Positions 46,516-59,050 of a stretch of DNA of 64,000 bases are shown piece after piece. Source of the stretch: Circinella umbellata (lineage: Eukaryota; Mucoromycota; Mucoromycetes; Mucorales; Lichtheimiaceae); NCBI GenBank assembly GCA_025093555.1, contig JAIWNF010000011.1, positions 496,001 through 560,000 of the forward strand, written 5' to 3'. Below the pieces are notes generated by a model, which was not told the DNA's origin, made no database searches, and worked only from the letters and a program-made list of their open reading frames with translations. Each line of letters starts with the position of its first letter. Position 1 is the stretch's first letter. The position numbers and the translations under genes were made by a program.

Positions 46516-49119
46516 ATTGGTTGTGTTGATAATGTATTCAAAAAGATATTATTACGCGAATACGCGTCATGAATGTATTTTTCAGACAAGTTTACAAGCG
46601 GACTTTCTTTTTTAACTTGACAAACACATTTGGACAGAAAGAAGGGAAAAAAAGTTTAGTTTGGCGGGGAGGTTAAGGTAAAGGTCTAAACAAACTTTTT
46701 CTTTTAATTGCCTAACTTTGTATAGCAACAACGTCAGCAAAAATCCAGGTTTTCTTATCTTTCTTTTATTTCCATGGTTACATGAACTATTCAAATTTGT
46801 TTTAGATGGAAAAGAAAATATAACAATCAACAAAACTCTATTATCATCCACACTTGAATCAAAAGGTATGAGAGAGGAGTATGAAAAATAAAACGTGCTC
46901 ATAAAATATACATTACAAACAAGATAGAATAAAGCGATTTACAAATTATAAATGTGGATCACTTTATTTTTATTTTTCTCGGTAGAACGGCAAAATAGAA
47001 ATCATTCAAATCATTTTCTTTCTTAAAATATATTTATTTCGAGAAAAAAAAACCCCATCAATTACTATGTTGTCTTTTTCTTTTTACTCAACTATTTTAT
47101 AAAAGGTTGCACGATCATCTTTACAAGTTGTAACTTAAAAAAATGCCACCTCTCTTAAAAAAAAAAGGTGCTCTGTGGCACAGTTCGCGGCCTGTGTAAC
47201 AAAAGATCATTCAATAAGTATAATTTGATTAGACTTTATTTTACTTTATTTTTTTTTGCATACATAATATGCTAAATCACTTTTATAAGCAATTTTTGGG
47301 TTTGCGCCACGGAAAAAAAAAGAAAGAGAGAGAGGGGGGGAGGAGAGAGGGATAGAGAGAGAGAACAAAAAAGAACAAGTTTTAGAGAAGGAGAAAAACC
47401 GTTAAACCCTGCTTGTCCAGACCCATAGACTTGCTTTCTTTACAAAAAAAGAAAAATCGCCAGGTCCAGCCCTTTTTGACAGTTCTTATCTATTTTTTTT
47501 TTTGTTCCATTGCTAAACTCAATGATGTTATATACAAAATGGAATGGCTGTTGTTGAGGTTTAAATAAAAAAAAAAGAGGTATCCATTTTTTTAGATGTT
47601 TCCATAGCAACGATAATATAATTTGTGTAAATAAAGAAGACAGAAAAAAAAGAGTATTATATATTCATCTATTTCTATTATTAAAATAAAATAAAAATCC
47701 CTAAATTTATATATATTTTCTTGGTTTATAAAAGAAAGAACCTTTCTTTAATTTCTATGGGTAACGTTTTCCCTCATCGATCTTCAATGAATAAGGATAC
47801 ACCAGCCTCAACCAACATTAATCAAAATAAAATAGAAAAAGTCTCATTATGATTGTTAAATTGAAAATAATAATAATAATAGAGAGAGAGAGAGAGACAG
47901 CGTTGTGTTTCTATTCTAAGCGCATGCGCTTGCCCATTTTCAAACCTTCTATTTCTGGAAATATAACTAATTCTGTGTTACATGAATGGGAAGGAAAAAA
48001 AAAGCAAATAGAATTTTTTTTAATGGTTCGAAAATGAAAAACAATGCTACAGTTGTTTATAAATATTTCTTTAGTAAACAATTAATTCAAAGGTACTTAT
48101 ACATGCTTAAATAAAAGTAGGATATACATTTACACACGTGTCATTTTTTATTCTTTATTATTTTGATTGTTTTAAATAAGCATGTAAAGTAGAAAATTTT
48201 GAAAAAATAAACTGGGTACAAGGAGACACAAGCGCCAAATAAAACGAACGTAAAAGGTGAAAATCGGCCTAAAAGGGCGGTTACTAAATTACAAAAGGCG
48301 ATTTTTACATTGAGATGAATCTTTTTTAGTTAAACGGAAAAAAGAACAATTATAGCTACAAAAATAAAAATAAAAAGTACTTATTGTTAAAAAGAAGAGG
48401 AAAAAAGAAATAATGAGGGAATCCAGCCTTATTTTTTTTTTTATTATTATTAATTCTTAGTTGGTTTTTTTTAATAGTTACTTTTGAATATATCTTTCTT
48501 TTTATTTGCTGCGAAAAATAGTAAATGGTCTTTTTTTGATCAAGGTAATTTACTTGTCCTGCATTCATTTCTATGGTTACCCAATAGCGTCGGCCCCTGT
48601 AGTGCGTTCCCTTCTTGATCATATTTTTAAACTCCCACTCCGAGGTTGAACTTTTCCTTTTTGCAACACACATCTTTTTTTTTTTTTTCGACTTCTCTCT
48701 TTCCATCATCTTCCCCCCTAGCGCTCCTTTTCTTTCTTTTCCTACTTTTTTTTTCCTCTTCTTCCTTCTCATATAGATTCCTCTTGACGTACGGCAATAG
48801 AAAAAAAGGAAACAGAAGATTTTAAAGGTATTAATCAATATATAATTTAAAAAAAATAAACATTGAACAAACAAACAAAAAAAAGGAAGGACCTCATCTT
48901 GTTACTGACTTTTCTAGTTATTATTATAACAATAAAATCCATTTATTTCATTAGTTTGCATCTACCGTTTATTAATTTTTTTTCACTTGCAACCTATTAC
49001 AACGTCCACGCGAAAAAAAAAAGTCTTTTTTCCCCCATCGACAATCCTTTAAACGAAAACAACAACAACACATAATCGCACCGTCCTTTGTTTTCTATAT
49101 ATTTATTTAAATTTCTACG
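46516..49119. other. long intergenic region, purine-rich tracts, no firm gene
   Basis: About 2.6 kb, AT-rich, with a G/A-rich tract at about 47320-47395 and another GA run near 47880. A 31-codon frame at 47757-47852 begins M-G-N-V-F-P-H-R-S-S, which could accept N-myristoylation, but it has no further support. The 172-codon reverse frame at 48356-48874 is a Lys-rich low-complexity shadow of T tracts. The last part is the promoter of the pepsin-like gene. Confidence 0.4.
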
Positions 49120-50871
49120 ATGCGTACTACCTTTTTCTGTCTTGCAGCTCTCGCTCAGCTTGCACTTAGCTCACTTGCTGATGCAGAACCTTTGAAAATT
49201 CCCCTTTACCGCCGTAGTAACGGTGTCGTAACTTCCGCCGCTGATCAACTTGATAACGGTGTTCTTGCTGGTAAAATCAATATTGGTAACCCACCTCAAG
49301 AATTCACCATGGCCTTTGATACCACCACTGGTTTCTCATGGGTCCGTGGTTCACGATGTAAGAGCGAAAATTGTCTCGATCGTTGTACTTATTACGCTCG
49401 TCGTTCAGAGAGCGCTGTCTCCACTGGCCAAAAATTCAAGGTCGATTATGGTGATGCTTGCGTTGATACTTCACTTTACGTTGATACTGTTGAATTCAAT
49501 GGTCTTTCCGTTGAAATGCCATTTGGTGGTGCTTACCGTATGAGTGGATTTGACGATGGCTTTGATGGTTATCTTGGTCTTGGTCGTGAAGTCGATTTCA
49601 ACATGACTGGAAAGCTTCATGCTACTTCGGGTAGTTTGATGAAGCGTGCTGATATGCCTTCCTCTGCCTTTGTTACCAACGCTTATCAACAAGGTTCTGG
49701 TTTAGATAGTGCACAGTTTGGTATGGTTACTACTTCTTCATCTAACAATGGTTTTAACCAAGATGGTACCTCAACTACTCCCGATCAAAATCAACAAAAT
49801 CAACAAACACCTACCGATCCTAACACTGGCACCAATACCGGCACCAACAATAATACCAATACCAATTCAACTCTCCCTGCTACTTCTAGTTCAGCTGCAC
49901 CCCAACCTGCACAATCTTCTTCTGGTGCTCAACCTCAACAATCTTCATCTGTTGTTCAACCTGCCCAACCCGCTGATAACAGTGGTCAAGGTCAAGTCAC
50001 CTCAGGTGGATTTGGTTTCTTTAAGCGTACTTATGATAAAGAAGAACATGTCGGTTACTTGGTTCTTGGTAAATTATCATTCATTTTTTTTATTATTATT
50101 ATTTTTAAAAAAAAACATCAAATTGAAACTAACTAAAAATTATTTATTTTTTATGTTTATTTTTAGGTGGTGTCGACAAGAGCTTGATTCAAGGTGAAAT
50201 GGAATATATTCCTTTATCTGATACTGAAGATGGCTCTGCCAAAAATTGGGACGTCTGTATTAAGGACGCCAACTTTGATAACATTTTAAACATCAAGCAA
50301 AAGCCTAATGCCATCGCCGCCATCAGTACATCATCTCCATTCATTCAAATGCCAGCAGATCAAGGTAAATAAAATAAGAAAGAGAACCAGAAAAAAAAAA
50401 CCAATATACTTTATCCTTTCTCTTTTGAAGAAAAAAAAAAGGGGGGGAAAAGAATGCGTTATTTTTAGCGCCATAAATTTAATAATAATTAGTTCACTAA
50501 CATTAGTATTATTATTATTATAAATAGCTGATATTTTCCAAGAAGTTTTTGGTTTGAAGTACTATGAAAAGACCAAGACTTATGGTATCAAGTGTTCCGA
50601 AGCAAAGAATTTGCCCATGTTGAAGCTTACAATTGAAGATCATGTTGTTGATTTCCCTGCCAAGTATTGGATTCGAGAAATCGATGCTGAACGTGATTGT
50701 TGTGGTACTCGTATTCGTCGTGGTGACTCTGAACGTGATTGGATTCTTGGTACTCCTTTCACTAACGCCTTCTATACTTCATTTGATCCTGATGCTGAAG
50801 CCATTGGTTTGGGTATCAAGAAGGGTCAAGAAGAAGATGGCTTACGAGTTTACCGAAAAACTCATCACTAA
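49120..50871 (+). CDS. secreted pepsin-fold (A1) protein lacking the catalytic aspartates' normal setting
   Basis: Exons 49120-50068, 50167-50364 and 50528-50871 encode 496 aa. Residues 1-22 are a signal peptide. The pepsin fold is recognisable: I-N-I-G-N-P-P-Q-E-F-T-M-A-F-D, a C-terminal lobe with L-G-G-V-D-K-S-L-I-Q-G, and the closing G-T-P-F-T-N-A-F-Y-T-S-F-D. Active enzymes have D-T-G-S/T in each lobe. Here the first site reads D-T-T-T (Asp 67) and the second reads S-T-S-S, with Ser 370 where the second Asp should be. Peptidase activity is therefore unlikely. A Ser/Thr/Gln/Asn/Pro-rich insert (about 204-297) separates the lobes and is probably O-glycosylated. It may be a cell-wall or ligand-binding pseudo-protease. 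No GPI signal is evident. Two other long plus-strand frames here are shadows. Confidence 0.88.
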
Positions 50872-53800
50872 TTTGTAACAATTTGTTCTCTCTTTTTTTT
50901 TTCTTTTTCCCTACTTCTCTCTGAAAAATAATAGCGCATCGTTTCTCTCTCTCTATCTACCTCCTTAGTGAAATTCATCATACATTTATACACAATCTTT
51001 TCTCTCCCTCTCCTACCCCTCTTTTTTTTTTGTTTTTACTTAAAACAACAAACAATAAAATATCCCAAAGAAAAATAAATACTAACACCGAATCTTTTTA
51101 TTATTATTATTATCATTATCATTACCATTTTTCTTTATCAATTACTGTTGTTATATACTATGTAACATTCTCATCCCATTTTCATTATCATTATCTTTTA
51201 CCAATAAATGTTTAATTTTATATCATAACACAAGCTTTAAGTAGAACACGTGTACACCCTCTTGTATTTTATAATCCGTTTAACATATTTTCCCGATTAT
51301 CATTTATGTGTAATATATTTATTATAATTATGACGTTTCGCGGGAAATAATACTTGAAGCCTTAAGTAATGATATATATATATATATATATTATGTGATT
51401 GACTTCGATGTTACAAGTCATTTATTGTAAAGAAAAAAAAAAGGCGCGGGTCATTTTGAGATAAAATGTAAACTTTCCCATAATCGTCGTTCTTCCCGTT
51501 ACCCCCGCCCCTTATTTTTTCTGTTCCTGCTCCTATTTATAATAACTTTATATACTAAATAGATTATAATAATCATAGTAGATGGGTGATCTGTGCTGAA
51601 ATAAATATATCATGGGTTCTTTTTTTAAGGGGTAAAAGTATACAGAGATTTCTATTAAATTAGTATTGTTATTATTACTACGTACGTATCAATCACTGAA
51701 GATCTTTTGATGCTGTTTATTTATTATAATAATAAAAGACCACGCTATTAAAAAATGTTTTTTTTTGTTAGACTATATTAGCTTATAGGGATGAAACATT
51801 TTTATTACGTATATTGCATTATAACAATTTCGTAAATCGTACAAGTAATAAAAAGCGTTGAATGTATGTATGTGTTATATTATCGTAATATATAATCAGC
51901 CATAAAATGCACCAAAAGAGGAAGGGGTATCATAAAATTATATTATGGTTTAATATCTGTCAAGATCGATATAACATTGGTTATATATAGCATGGAATCA
52001 ACTCTGGCTTGAGTTTTTCTTTTTTTTTACGATTGTTTGACTTTTCGACTGAAAATGGTTATTTTTCTTACGTATTACATATTCTTTAAAAGAAAAGTTT
52101 ATATATTTATATCTCAACGATAACTAATAATGGTACATAATTTGAAACAAAAGAAGAGAGTTGTAATTTGTTCAATTAGCAAATCGATAAATTTGTTACC
52201 ATGCTATACTATACCATTATTTACTATTAAGACCCTAATGTTCTTTCTATATACGCATAATGACATAAATGCCTCCCTTTTACCTCCTTATATCAAATAA
52301 AAAAATATAATAATAAAAGGCTGATAATGTAGCTTAATTTATCATTATTCTTAATAAAAAAAAAGCAAAACGATTTGGTGTGGTAATAAACCTCAAATGC
52401 TGAATTCTACTTTTTGCATATTAATAAGTCCAGTTATCAATGTGTTCACTCGTTTCTTAGTGTAGTACATGATTATGCAGATACTCATTATATAATTCTA
52501 GAGAACGAGCGAGAGAAATTACAGTATTTATTTGAATTTTACATGTGCTGAAAAAATAGTTAATAATAATAATAAACGAGTTATCGGGTACTACTTGACC
52601 ATCCTAGTTAAGCTGAACTTTATATAATGTTTTGCTGACGTTTGTATACGTACCATTTATTACTGTGCTGGTCGTTCTTATATAAATAATAAATGATTAA
52701 ACTTTTCAACAAGGAAAACTTAAAGTATTGATACTACATTTCTATCTCTGAGTATTATATATATTAATGCAAGAACAACGAAAAAGAAAGAATATATAGT
52801 GAGAAGCATAATAAGAAAAACTATGTCATATAGAGGGAAGGGCTGTTGCTATTGATTGTCCAATACATATAGTGTAATACGTATTTACAGAAAAAGAGAA
52901 ACATTTACCAAGTTTCTGTACGTACGTACCTCACCCATGAGAACAAAACAATAATGCGAACTAATAAGAACAATTAATCTAAACAACCTTTTGCGTATGT
53001 TTTGCAACTTAAATATATTTATGTTAATAAAAAAAGCTAATTAAATTCCGAAGACATTAATAGTATTATATATAATTTTTTTTTGAACAGCTTTAATAAA
53101 TGTTTTTACTGATAAGGAAGAATAGATCAACGCTTGAAAGCTCTTCTCCAAAAAAACATTAAAAAAGGGCAAGTTTCATCCAGAATATTGCGACATATTT
53201 AGTCCACCATCGTCGCGATTTATTAATAATAGTATTATTCGTTTTCATTATGTTCGTTTTCTTCATTAATGTATGTTTCGAGTGATTTTTGACTTATTAA
53301 AAAGTACCAAAAAAAAAAGATTCTTTATGTCGCGTGATCGCATAACAACATATCACTCTTCTATTATTATTTTAGTCCGTCTCAAATAAAATCAAATTTT
53401 ATCTTCGTTGATCTATAAATATACATACAGTTCTTGCGTTTTTCTAGAGAAAAGAGTTACGAGGAACAAATATAATACTTTTTTAATGTGTCAGCGATAA
53501 TTTATGGGTATGGATGTAGTTTCAATACAACCAAGCAATTTCTCTCTATCAGTGCAAAACCAAAACAAAATAGTGGGGGGATGTGGGATATGGAACCTTG
53601 GTAAATTAATTGGTCGTGACATTGAATAATGATGACATGTATAATTCCATCATTCAGATATAATCACCGTAACTATATTAAATATATATCACAAGTCAAA
53701 ATTTTCTAACCTAACGGGATCTAATCAAAATGCTATCATATGTATAAGAAAAAGAGTAAAAAAATGACAGCAAGTTGATAAATAAAGTGTTTTAAACACA

Positions 53801-54200
53801 TAATCATACTACTATTAGTAGTAGTAGTAGTAGTAGTAGTAGTCAAAATTCACAATCGCCCCCACTATATATATTAACTTACCATAAGCGACTTGAAAGG
53901 AACCCCCGAGACCAATACCTTGACATATGTAAAAAAAATGAGAATATTTTTTAATGAGAAAGATTGCCTTCTTATACATTTATTTGATAATGATATTATA
54001 TAAAAGTTACAAAGATATAATGCTTACCAAGTAAGACTGGTCAGCGCTTCTTTCCTCTCGGGCACACCAACCTGGATAAAAAGAAAAAAAATATGGTTCC
54101 GGGTGGACGGTCTCTGTCATACAATGCCGTAGCACGGCTATTATTACAAATTGGAAAAAACGTTATAACACCATATATTTGATTTAAATTTGTCAATATC
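50872..54200. other. long gene-poor region, no gene seen
   Basis: About 3.3 kb of very AT-rich sequence after the pepsin-like gene. Contains an AT dinucleotide run near 51371-51391 and a (TAG)n run at 53816-53843. Nothing supports a gene. The features could fit a regulatory or low-complexity spacer. Confidence 0.45.
53816..53843 (+). repeat. (TAG)n microsatellite
   Basis: About nine uninterrupted TAG units in intergenic sequence. Confidence 0.95.
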
Positions 54201-54628
54201 CTGGATAAGTTAATTTATTATCACTATGCTACTAAAACAGACACAAAATAAAGATGTTGTTTTTATTTTAACCTCATCAATAGTTCAATACTATTTATGC
54301 AAAGGTAAGCCCCCTTTTTTTAAGTCAGCGGTGGATAAAATGTTTATCTTTTTTTTTTCTCCCACTCACATTTTACCTTTTCTTTTTTATAAAACTATTC
54401 TGTTTTATCTACAAGTTCTTTTCGGTTATATACTTCACACTCTTACCATGGCCTCAAACTTGGAGGTGGAAGGTAATGGTCAAGTTAAAATGGGGGCAAT
54501 ATAAAGGACTCTGATAAAAGATGATCCGCAGCACTATTCTCGATAGTCAGTATAGACGTATACTGGCAAAATCAATCTACGTAGAAGTTGGTCAGGAGAT
54601 TGCCCTGTGGCTGAACTACAGTTGAACG

Positions 54629-55420
54629 TTGAAATTACGAATGATTGAAGGGTATGCCAGGTTGCTGGAAGTAATGATAATTACAGAGAAAAAAAAAGCT
54701 TTGCTCATCCTTGGAGGGAAGCTTTATTCCAGACTACTCTCTTCGGATGAGCATTACGAAAAAACAGTTTCCGTTAACAAAGAAAATACTCTGGAATCAT
54801 CTCTCCGGAGTATTGATACCAGGTATGAAAATATCGAAATGAACTTAATTGATGATGACAATTCGAAAACAGTAGTTTTGAGGACTAAAACTATGAATGT
54901 TTTATTCACTTCTTCAATCCGCCTTGACAACAGTGACAAGCAATCATTGGTGTATCAAGCTCTAATAGATGTATCCCTACTAGAGACGCACGTATTTTTG
55001 TGGAGAAGCCTAAGCTTCAAGAAGCAAAACGTTTAATGCAAGAAACAACTTCATCAACCGATAAACAGAAACTATTATATCCACTCGATGAATTTTCACA
55101 ATTACGCCAAGTGCGATCTAAATTTGATCGACCATCAACTTACTTGCGTTATCGATTTACATTAAAATACACAAATGAGACCACTGACAATTTGGACATT
55201 GGCAGATAGTTCAAGAAATCAAGATAGAGATTCTGATGCTACAACTGCTTCCAAGTTATTTAAACACACTGCAAGTCAAGTATGGAAGAATGATATCGAA
55301 GCAAGCTTAGACCGAAGTATAGTTGCACTTCGAGAAGACAATGCAAACCAGAAGGAAAAATACACCAGTTATTTTTTAATATTGAAAAAAAGTCAACAAA
55401 AGACAATTCTTCTAAAGTAA
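54629..55420 (+). pseudogene. decayed coding patch, unrecognised
   Basis: Three overlapping plus-strand frames follow one another: 54629-55036, then the frame of 55000-55209, then that of 55175-55420. Each looks coding-like (charged, mixed composition, no homopolymer bias), as if one reading frame of about 260 codons had been broken by two frameshifts. A candidate upstream start near 54449 is followed quickly by stops. No family is recognised. A transposon-derived or lineage-specific gene relic is the likeliest explanation. Confidence 0.35.
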
Positions 55421-56903
55421 TTGGAAACAAAGACCTTGACAGGGAACTGAAAAAATTGGCCGAGTTATTATGGTGCATACTCGCTTAACAATGATAGGTA
55501 CCTTTTTCTAAGGTTATGGTATCTATGATAATCACAATTCGTATTCATTTTTGAATGTGTTTGTATGTACTCTCAACTTACTACTCTTACTATTACACGC
55601 CGCACCAAACAAGTGTTTTCTAAATGTGTCAGCTAATTTATATTTTTTATCGTAAAGCTTGCAGGCTGAGACATTGTTTACTCTATTAATGCTTATGCAT
55701 TTCGTGGTTCCTAATAAAAAAGCAAGTTATTGATGATATAAGACAATTTACTTGCAGCAGACTGATTTTGTTTCATGTTTTTTACCTTTTGAGTCGGTGT
55801 AATGAAAACTATATGACTTATTATGATGTTGGTATTGGTGATTTCGAAAGCCTTTTTTTGTAAACTGTTTTCCAAAGCTTGAACAGTTTTCGAAAGTAAC
55901 TTTCATTTCATCATCAGAAGTTGAAATCGAAGTCATGGTATACTTGATAAAAAAAAAGATGACTAGAAAAACGGACTAGAAAATTGACTAGAAAATAAGG
56001 GTGTGCCTTTGACACTCACCCAGAAGTTTGATTATGAGTATTCTTGTGTTTGTATTTGGTTTTTCGATTCTTAACTAACAATGTGATGTAGTGAGCTCTT
56101 TTCATATTCCAATACCAGGTGGGGTGTCCAGTATTTTTCTTGTGAGGGTGTGTGAATAGACATGTCTTGATTTTTTGCGTGCCTATTTTTTTGCATATTC
56201 CTTGTTGCCAGCCAACAAAATAAGCTATTAAAGATTATCATAACAACAAAGTTTCGTGCCTCAACACTGACCATTACAACGTTAAAATATTTGACCAAGT
56301 AACAACGATTTTATTACGTTTTTGAATACGTACATTAATCCATTCATGAAAAATTACTTGTTAAAGTTTTTGATTTATTAGAAACTGTTCTTTAAGCACT
56401 ATGATAAATGGTATTTTTATACCAAATATGCATAAAAGTAATAATAATGGGTACAGATACGTATTGAATGAAGTAAAGAAAAGAAACAAAGGTGTTTGGA
56501 GCGCGTTGAGAGGAATGATATGTACAAAATATATAATTGCTGTTCTCAGTATTCAATTACATCTAATATATTTTCAACATATTACATTCAATAACTTTGT
56601 ATGTATATTTATTTCATTCATATTAAGAGAGAGGACGAACGAGCGGGTGAGAGATAATGAGTGTATATTTTGAGGTTGTTGTCGTTGTTGCAGTTGATAA
56701 AAATGGTATATTGGTAGTGATGATATTGATGAAGATGAAAAAAAGGGTGTCATGTTACAACTTATAATTGAAAGTATATATATTAAAGAAATGTAATAAG
56801 AAGGTTATGGGAGGAAGGGCTACTAAGATATATATTTTTCTTAAGTAAAGAGGAGAAGTTCTTGGTAGTGGATTATTAATAGCAACAGTTTTATTGCAGG
56901 GTA
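55421..56903. other. intergenic with a small minus-strand coding-like fragment
   Basis: A 62-codon minus-strand frame (55748-55936) has Cys and His residues in a finger-like arrangement (F-R-N-H-Q-Y-Q-H-H, ending V-C-C) and may be another transposon N-terminal relic. Upstream of it the motif GACTAGAAAA repeats three times (about 55961-55997). The remainder is AT-rich 3' flank of the BSD2-like gene. Confidence 0.3.
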
Positions 56904-58278
56904 CTATACGATATCTTCAATTGCTTGAGATGGTTGTGTTGCAATAATCCTTTCCATTCGCTTCACTCTGATATAATCAGCAACTGAACGAATGATGATA
57001 AACCATCCAAAGATCATTAAAATATATGCTATAATATCTATATTATCACCTTCATTGTTCCCTGATGAACCGCCTTCTCCATCATCATCTAGTATAATAG
57101 ATAAACAAAAAATAACAGGTTATTAATTAAAAGAATAAATTGATAGTGTATATATTTCGATTATAGTAATAGTAATACTTACGACTTCGAACATAAAAGC
57201 CGAATTGTATAAAAGTAACACCCAATCCTGCACGAGATCCATTCTAAAAAAGAGTATATATAATTATAATGAGTTCATTTTCTCTCACACCCATATAAAA
57301 GTGATTATTATATTTACCTTTCCTGCATGTGTTGTATGAAATAAATATGTTAACATGAATCCAATAAATTGGAAACTTGCAGATACTGATAAAGAAAAAA
57401 AAGGGTTAAATATTTTTTATTATCTTCATTAGATCAGATTTAATGTTCCAGACTTATTCTTTTTCACCTACTTATTAAGTTCCATGCAAAATGCAAAATG
57501 TTCCCCGCTGGTAAACCTTCAATCAAAATAAGATCACCTAAAGATGTAGGAGCATAAATAGCAGTATGCCAATAAGGTGGAGTAGCATCTGCTACTGCTT
57601 CATCATAAGCCTAATATTTATAAATAACAAATTATGTTTTAATCAATTAACTAAAAATAACTGTAAATAGCCCCTCCCTCCAAAAAATAGATCTCGTTAT
57701 ATTTTGCTTACAGGAGGAGTCTCGTCAAGTTTATCTCTTTCTGATTCTGGTTTCGCAGACATATTGGAGAATACACCATCAGTTGGTACAGGTAATGTTG
57801 CCGGCTGTGAAGTAGCTGCAGCATTTGAAGAAGAAGAAGAAGAAGAAGAAGCTGAGGGATTGTTGGGTATAGATATGAATGTATTTTCTTCTTGTTGCCA
57901 TGGGCTTAATAAACGTTGCGATTCTGCAGTAGAGTCATCAATAGATTCATCAAAAGTTTCTTCTAAATCTACTCGTTGTTGACTTTGTACTGGGGATGTT
58001 GAACGAAAAGAAGGTGGTGGTGAGAAAGTCGTTATATTATTATTATTATCTTTATCGTTATTGTTGATTAGTTGGTGCTGTTCTTGTTGTGAATTGAAAT
58101 GAGAGTTATTATTATTAGTTGGTTCATAATCAGGTGGACGTAATGGATCTTCAACGTTATTTTCGTCAGTTGGTAACTAATATCAAAAAGATAAATATAA
58201 TTATACATGTTCATTAATAACGTTTCAATTTCATTATTGACAATTTATAGTAAAGAAACTCACCCTTCGATACTGCAT
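56904..58278 (-). CDS. BSD2: BSD2/NDFIP-like adaptor for Nedd4/Rsp5 ubiquitin ligase
   Basis: Six minus-strand exons: 58264-58278, 57712-58176, 57472-57610, 57318-57385, 57183-57243 and 56904-57088; 310 aa. The N-terminal half is cytosolic, Asn/Ser-rich, with two PY motifs, P-P-D-Y (19-22) and P-P-A-Y (159-162), which bind WW domains of Nedd4-type ligases. The membrane core follows: E-G-L-P-A-G-N, then F-A-W-N and F-Q-F-I-G-F-M-L-T-Y-L-F-H-T-T-H-A, then N-G-S-R-A-G-L-G, and a third span near the C-terminus. This is the family signature. In yeast, Bsd2 sends NRAMP transporters Smf1/Smf2 to the vacuole when metals are replete. The splice junction inside P-P-A-Y preserves the motif. It diverges from POM152. 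Confidence 0.92.
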
Positions 58279-59050
58279 GGTTTTTTATACAATTAAAGGG
58301 TAAAAGAGAGAGAAGAAAGAAAAGGCACTTTTTAATCCACGAAATTCAAAAAAAAGAGCGCCTGGAAAAGAAGGTTCACCTATTTTTAATCATTGAAATC
58401 CCCTTACCTATTTAATTATTGACATCCTTGCATTTGGTAGTAGCTCTTTTTTTATATACTTTGACGTTGATTGATATCGTAATAGACATATGGTTGTTCC
58501 GCTTGTAAAAATAAAATAAATATGTTGATGTACGTAAATATATATATTGTGCACTTGTATTAACTTCAAATATTAAATCATCTATTCGAAACAGGTATAT
58601 TTGTCTTTTTTTATCGGAACCACCTTGACCACTATGAATCAAAGATAATTATTTATATTATTTACGAGGTAATATGTAATATCGGTTGTCATGTCATTAT
58701 TATTTTTTTAAGTAAAAAGCATACGTTATTACATATATCACATATATTTGTTATTTTTTAAGGTACAAAAAAAATGATAATCTCACTTTTAAGGCACAAT
58801 TTTATACTATTAATATAACAAAAAAAGTACAGTAGTAGTAGTAGTGGAAGACTTGTAACTGCAACTTTACAGATTTAAAAGTAGCTGAGAGAAAGAGAGT
58901 GTGACTGAAAATTTTATAAATTGAACAAGAGGTCAACTTTTTATGGAATTCAACGCGTATTTTTTTTGTTTCTCCCCTTTCTGCTTAATTTTCGTTTTCG
59001 TTTCGCTTTTTTTTTCTTCTTCTAAATTTATTTGACGGAATCGCGCGCAG
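58279..59050. promoter_or_regulatory. divergent promoter region between BSD2-like gene and POM152
   Basis: The two start codons point away from each other across 772 bp of AT-rich sequence with a short (TAG)n run near 58833. A reverse frame at 58412-58642 is judged a shadow. No specific factor site was recognised. Confidence 0.4.

Noticed and set aside
47100..47215. GC-richer patch resembling part of a structured RNA (GGCACAGTTCGCGGCC)
   Set aside because: Could not be folded by eye into a tRNA or other known RNA; no A/B box pair.
48356..48874. 172-codon reverse-strand frame, the longest in the 46.5-49 kb gap
   Set aside because: Composed of Lys/Phe runs created by poly-T and poly-A tracts; no splice context or family feature.
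49250..50197. Two long plus-strand frames (49250-49543 and 49709-50197) within the pepsin-like gene
   Set aside because: They are alternative frames of exon 1; the frame with signal peptide and pepsin-fold motifs is clearly the real one.
53883..54071. Two minus-strand exon-like pieces (54028-54071 and 53883-53918) with good GT/AG flanks
   Set aside because: Neither splice frame gives a recognisable product and no further exons were found on either side.
56401..56673. 90-codon plus-strand frame beyond the BSD2-like gene
   Set aside because: Lies in AT-rich spacer, no family feature, no splice context; probably chance.
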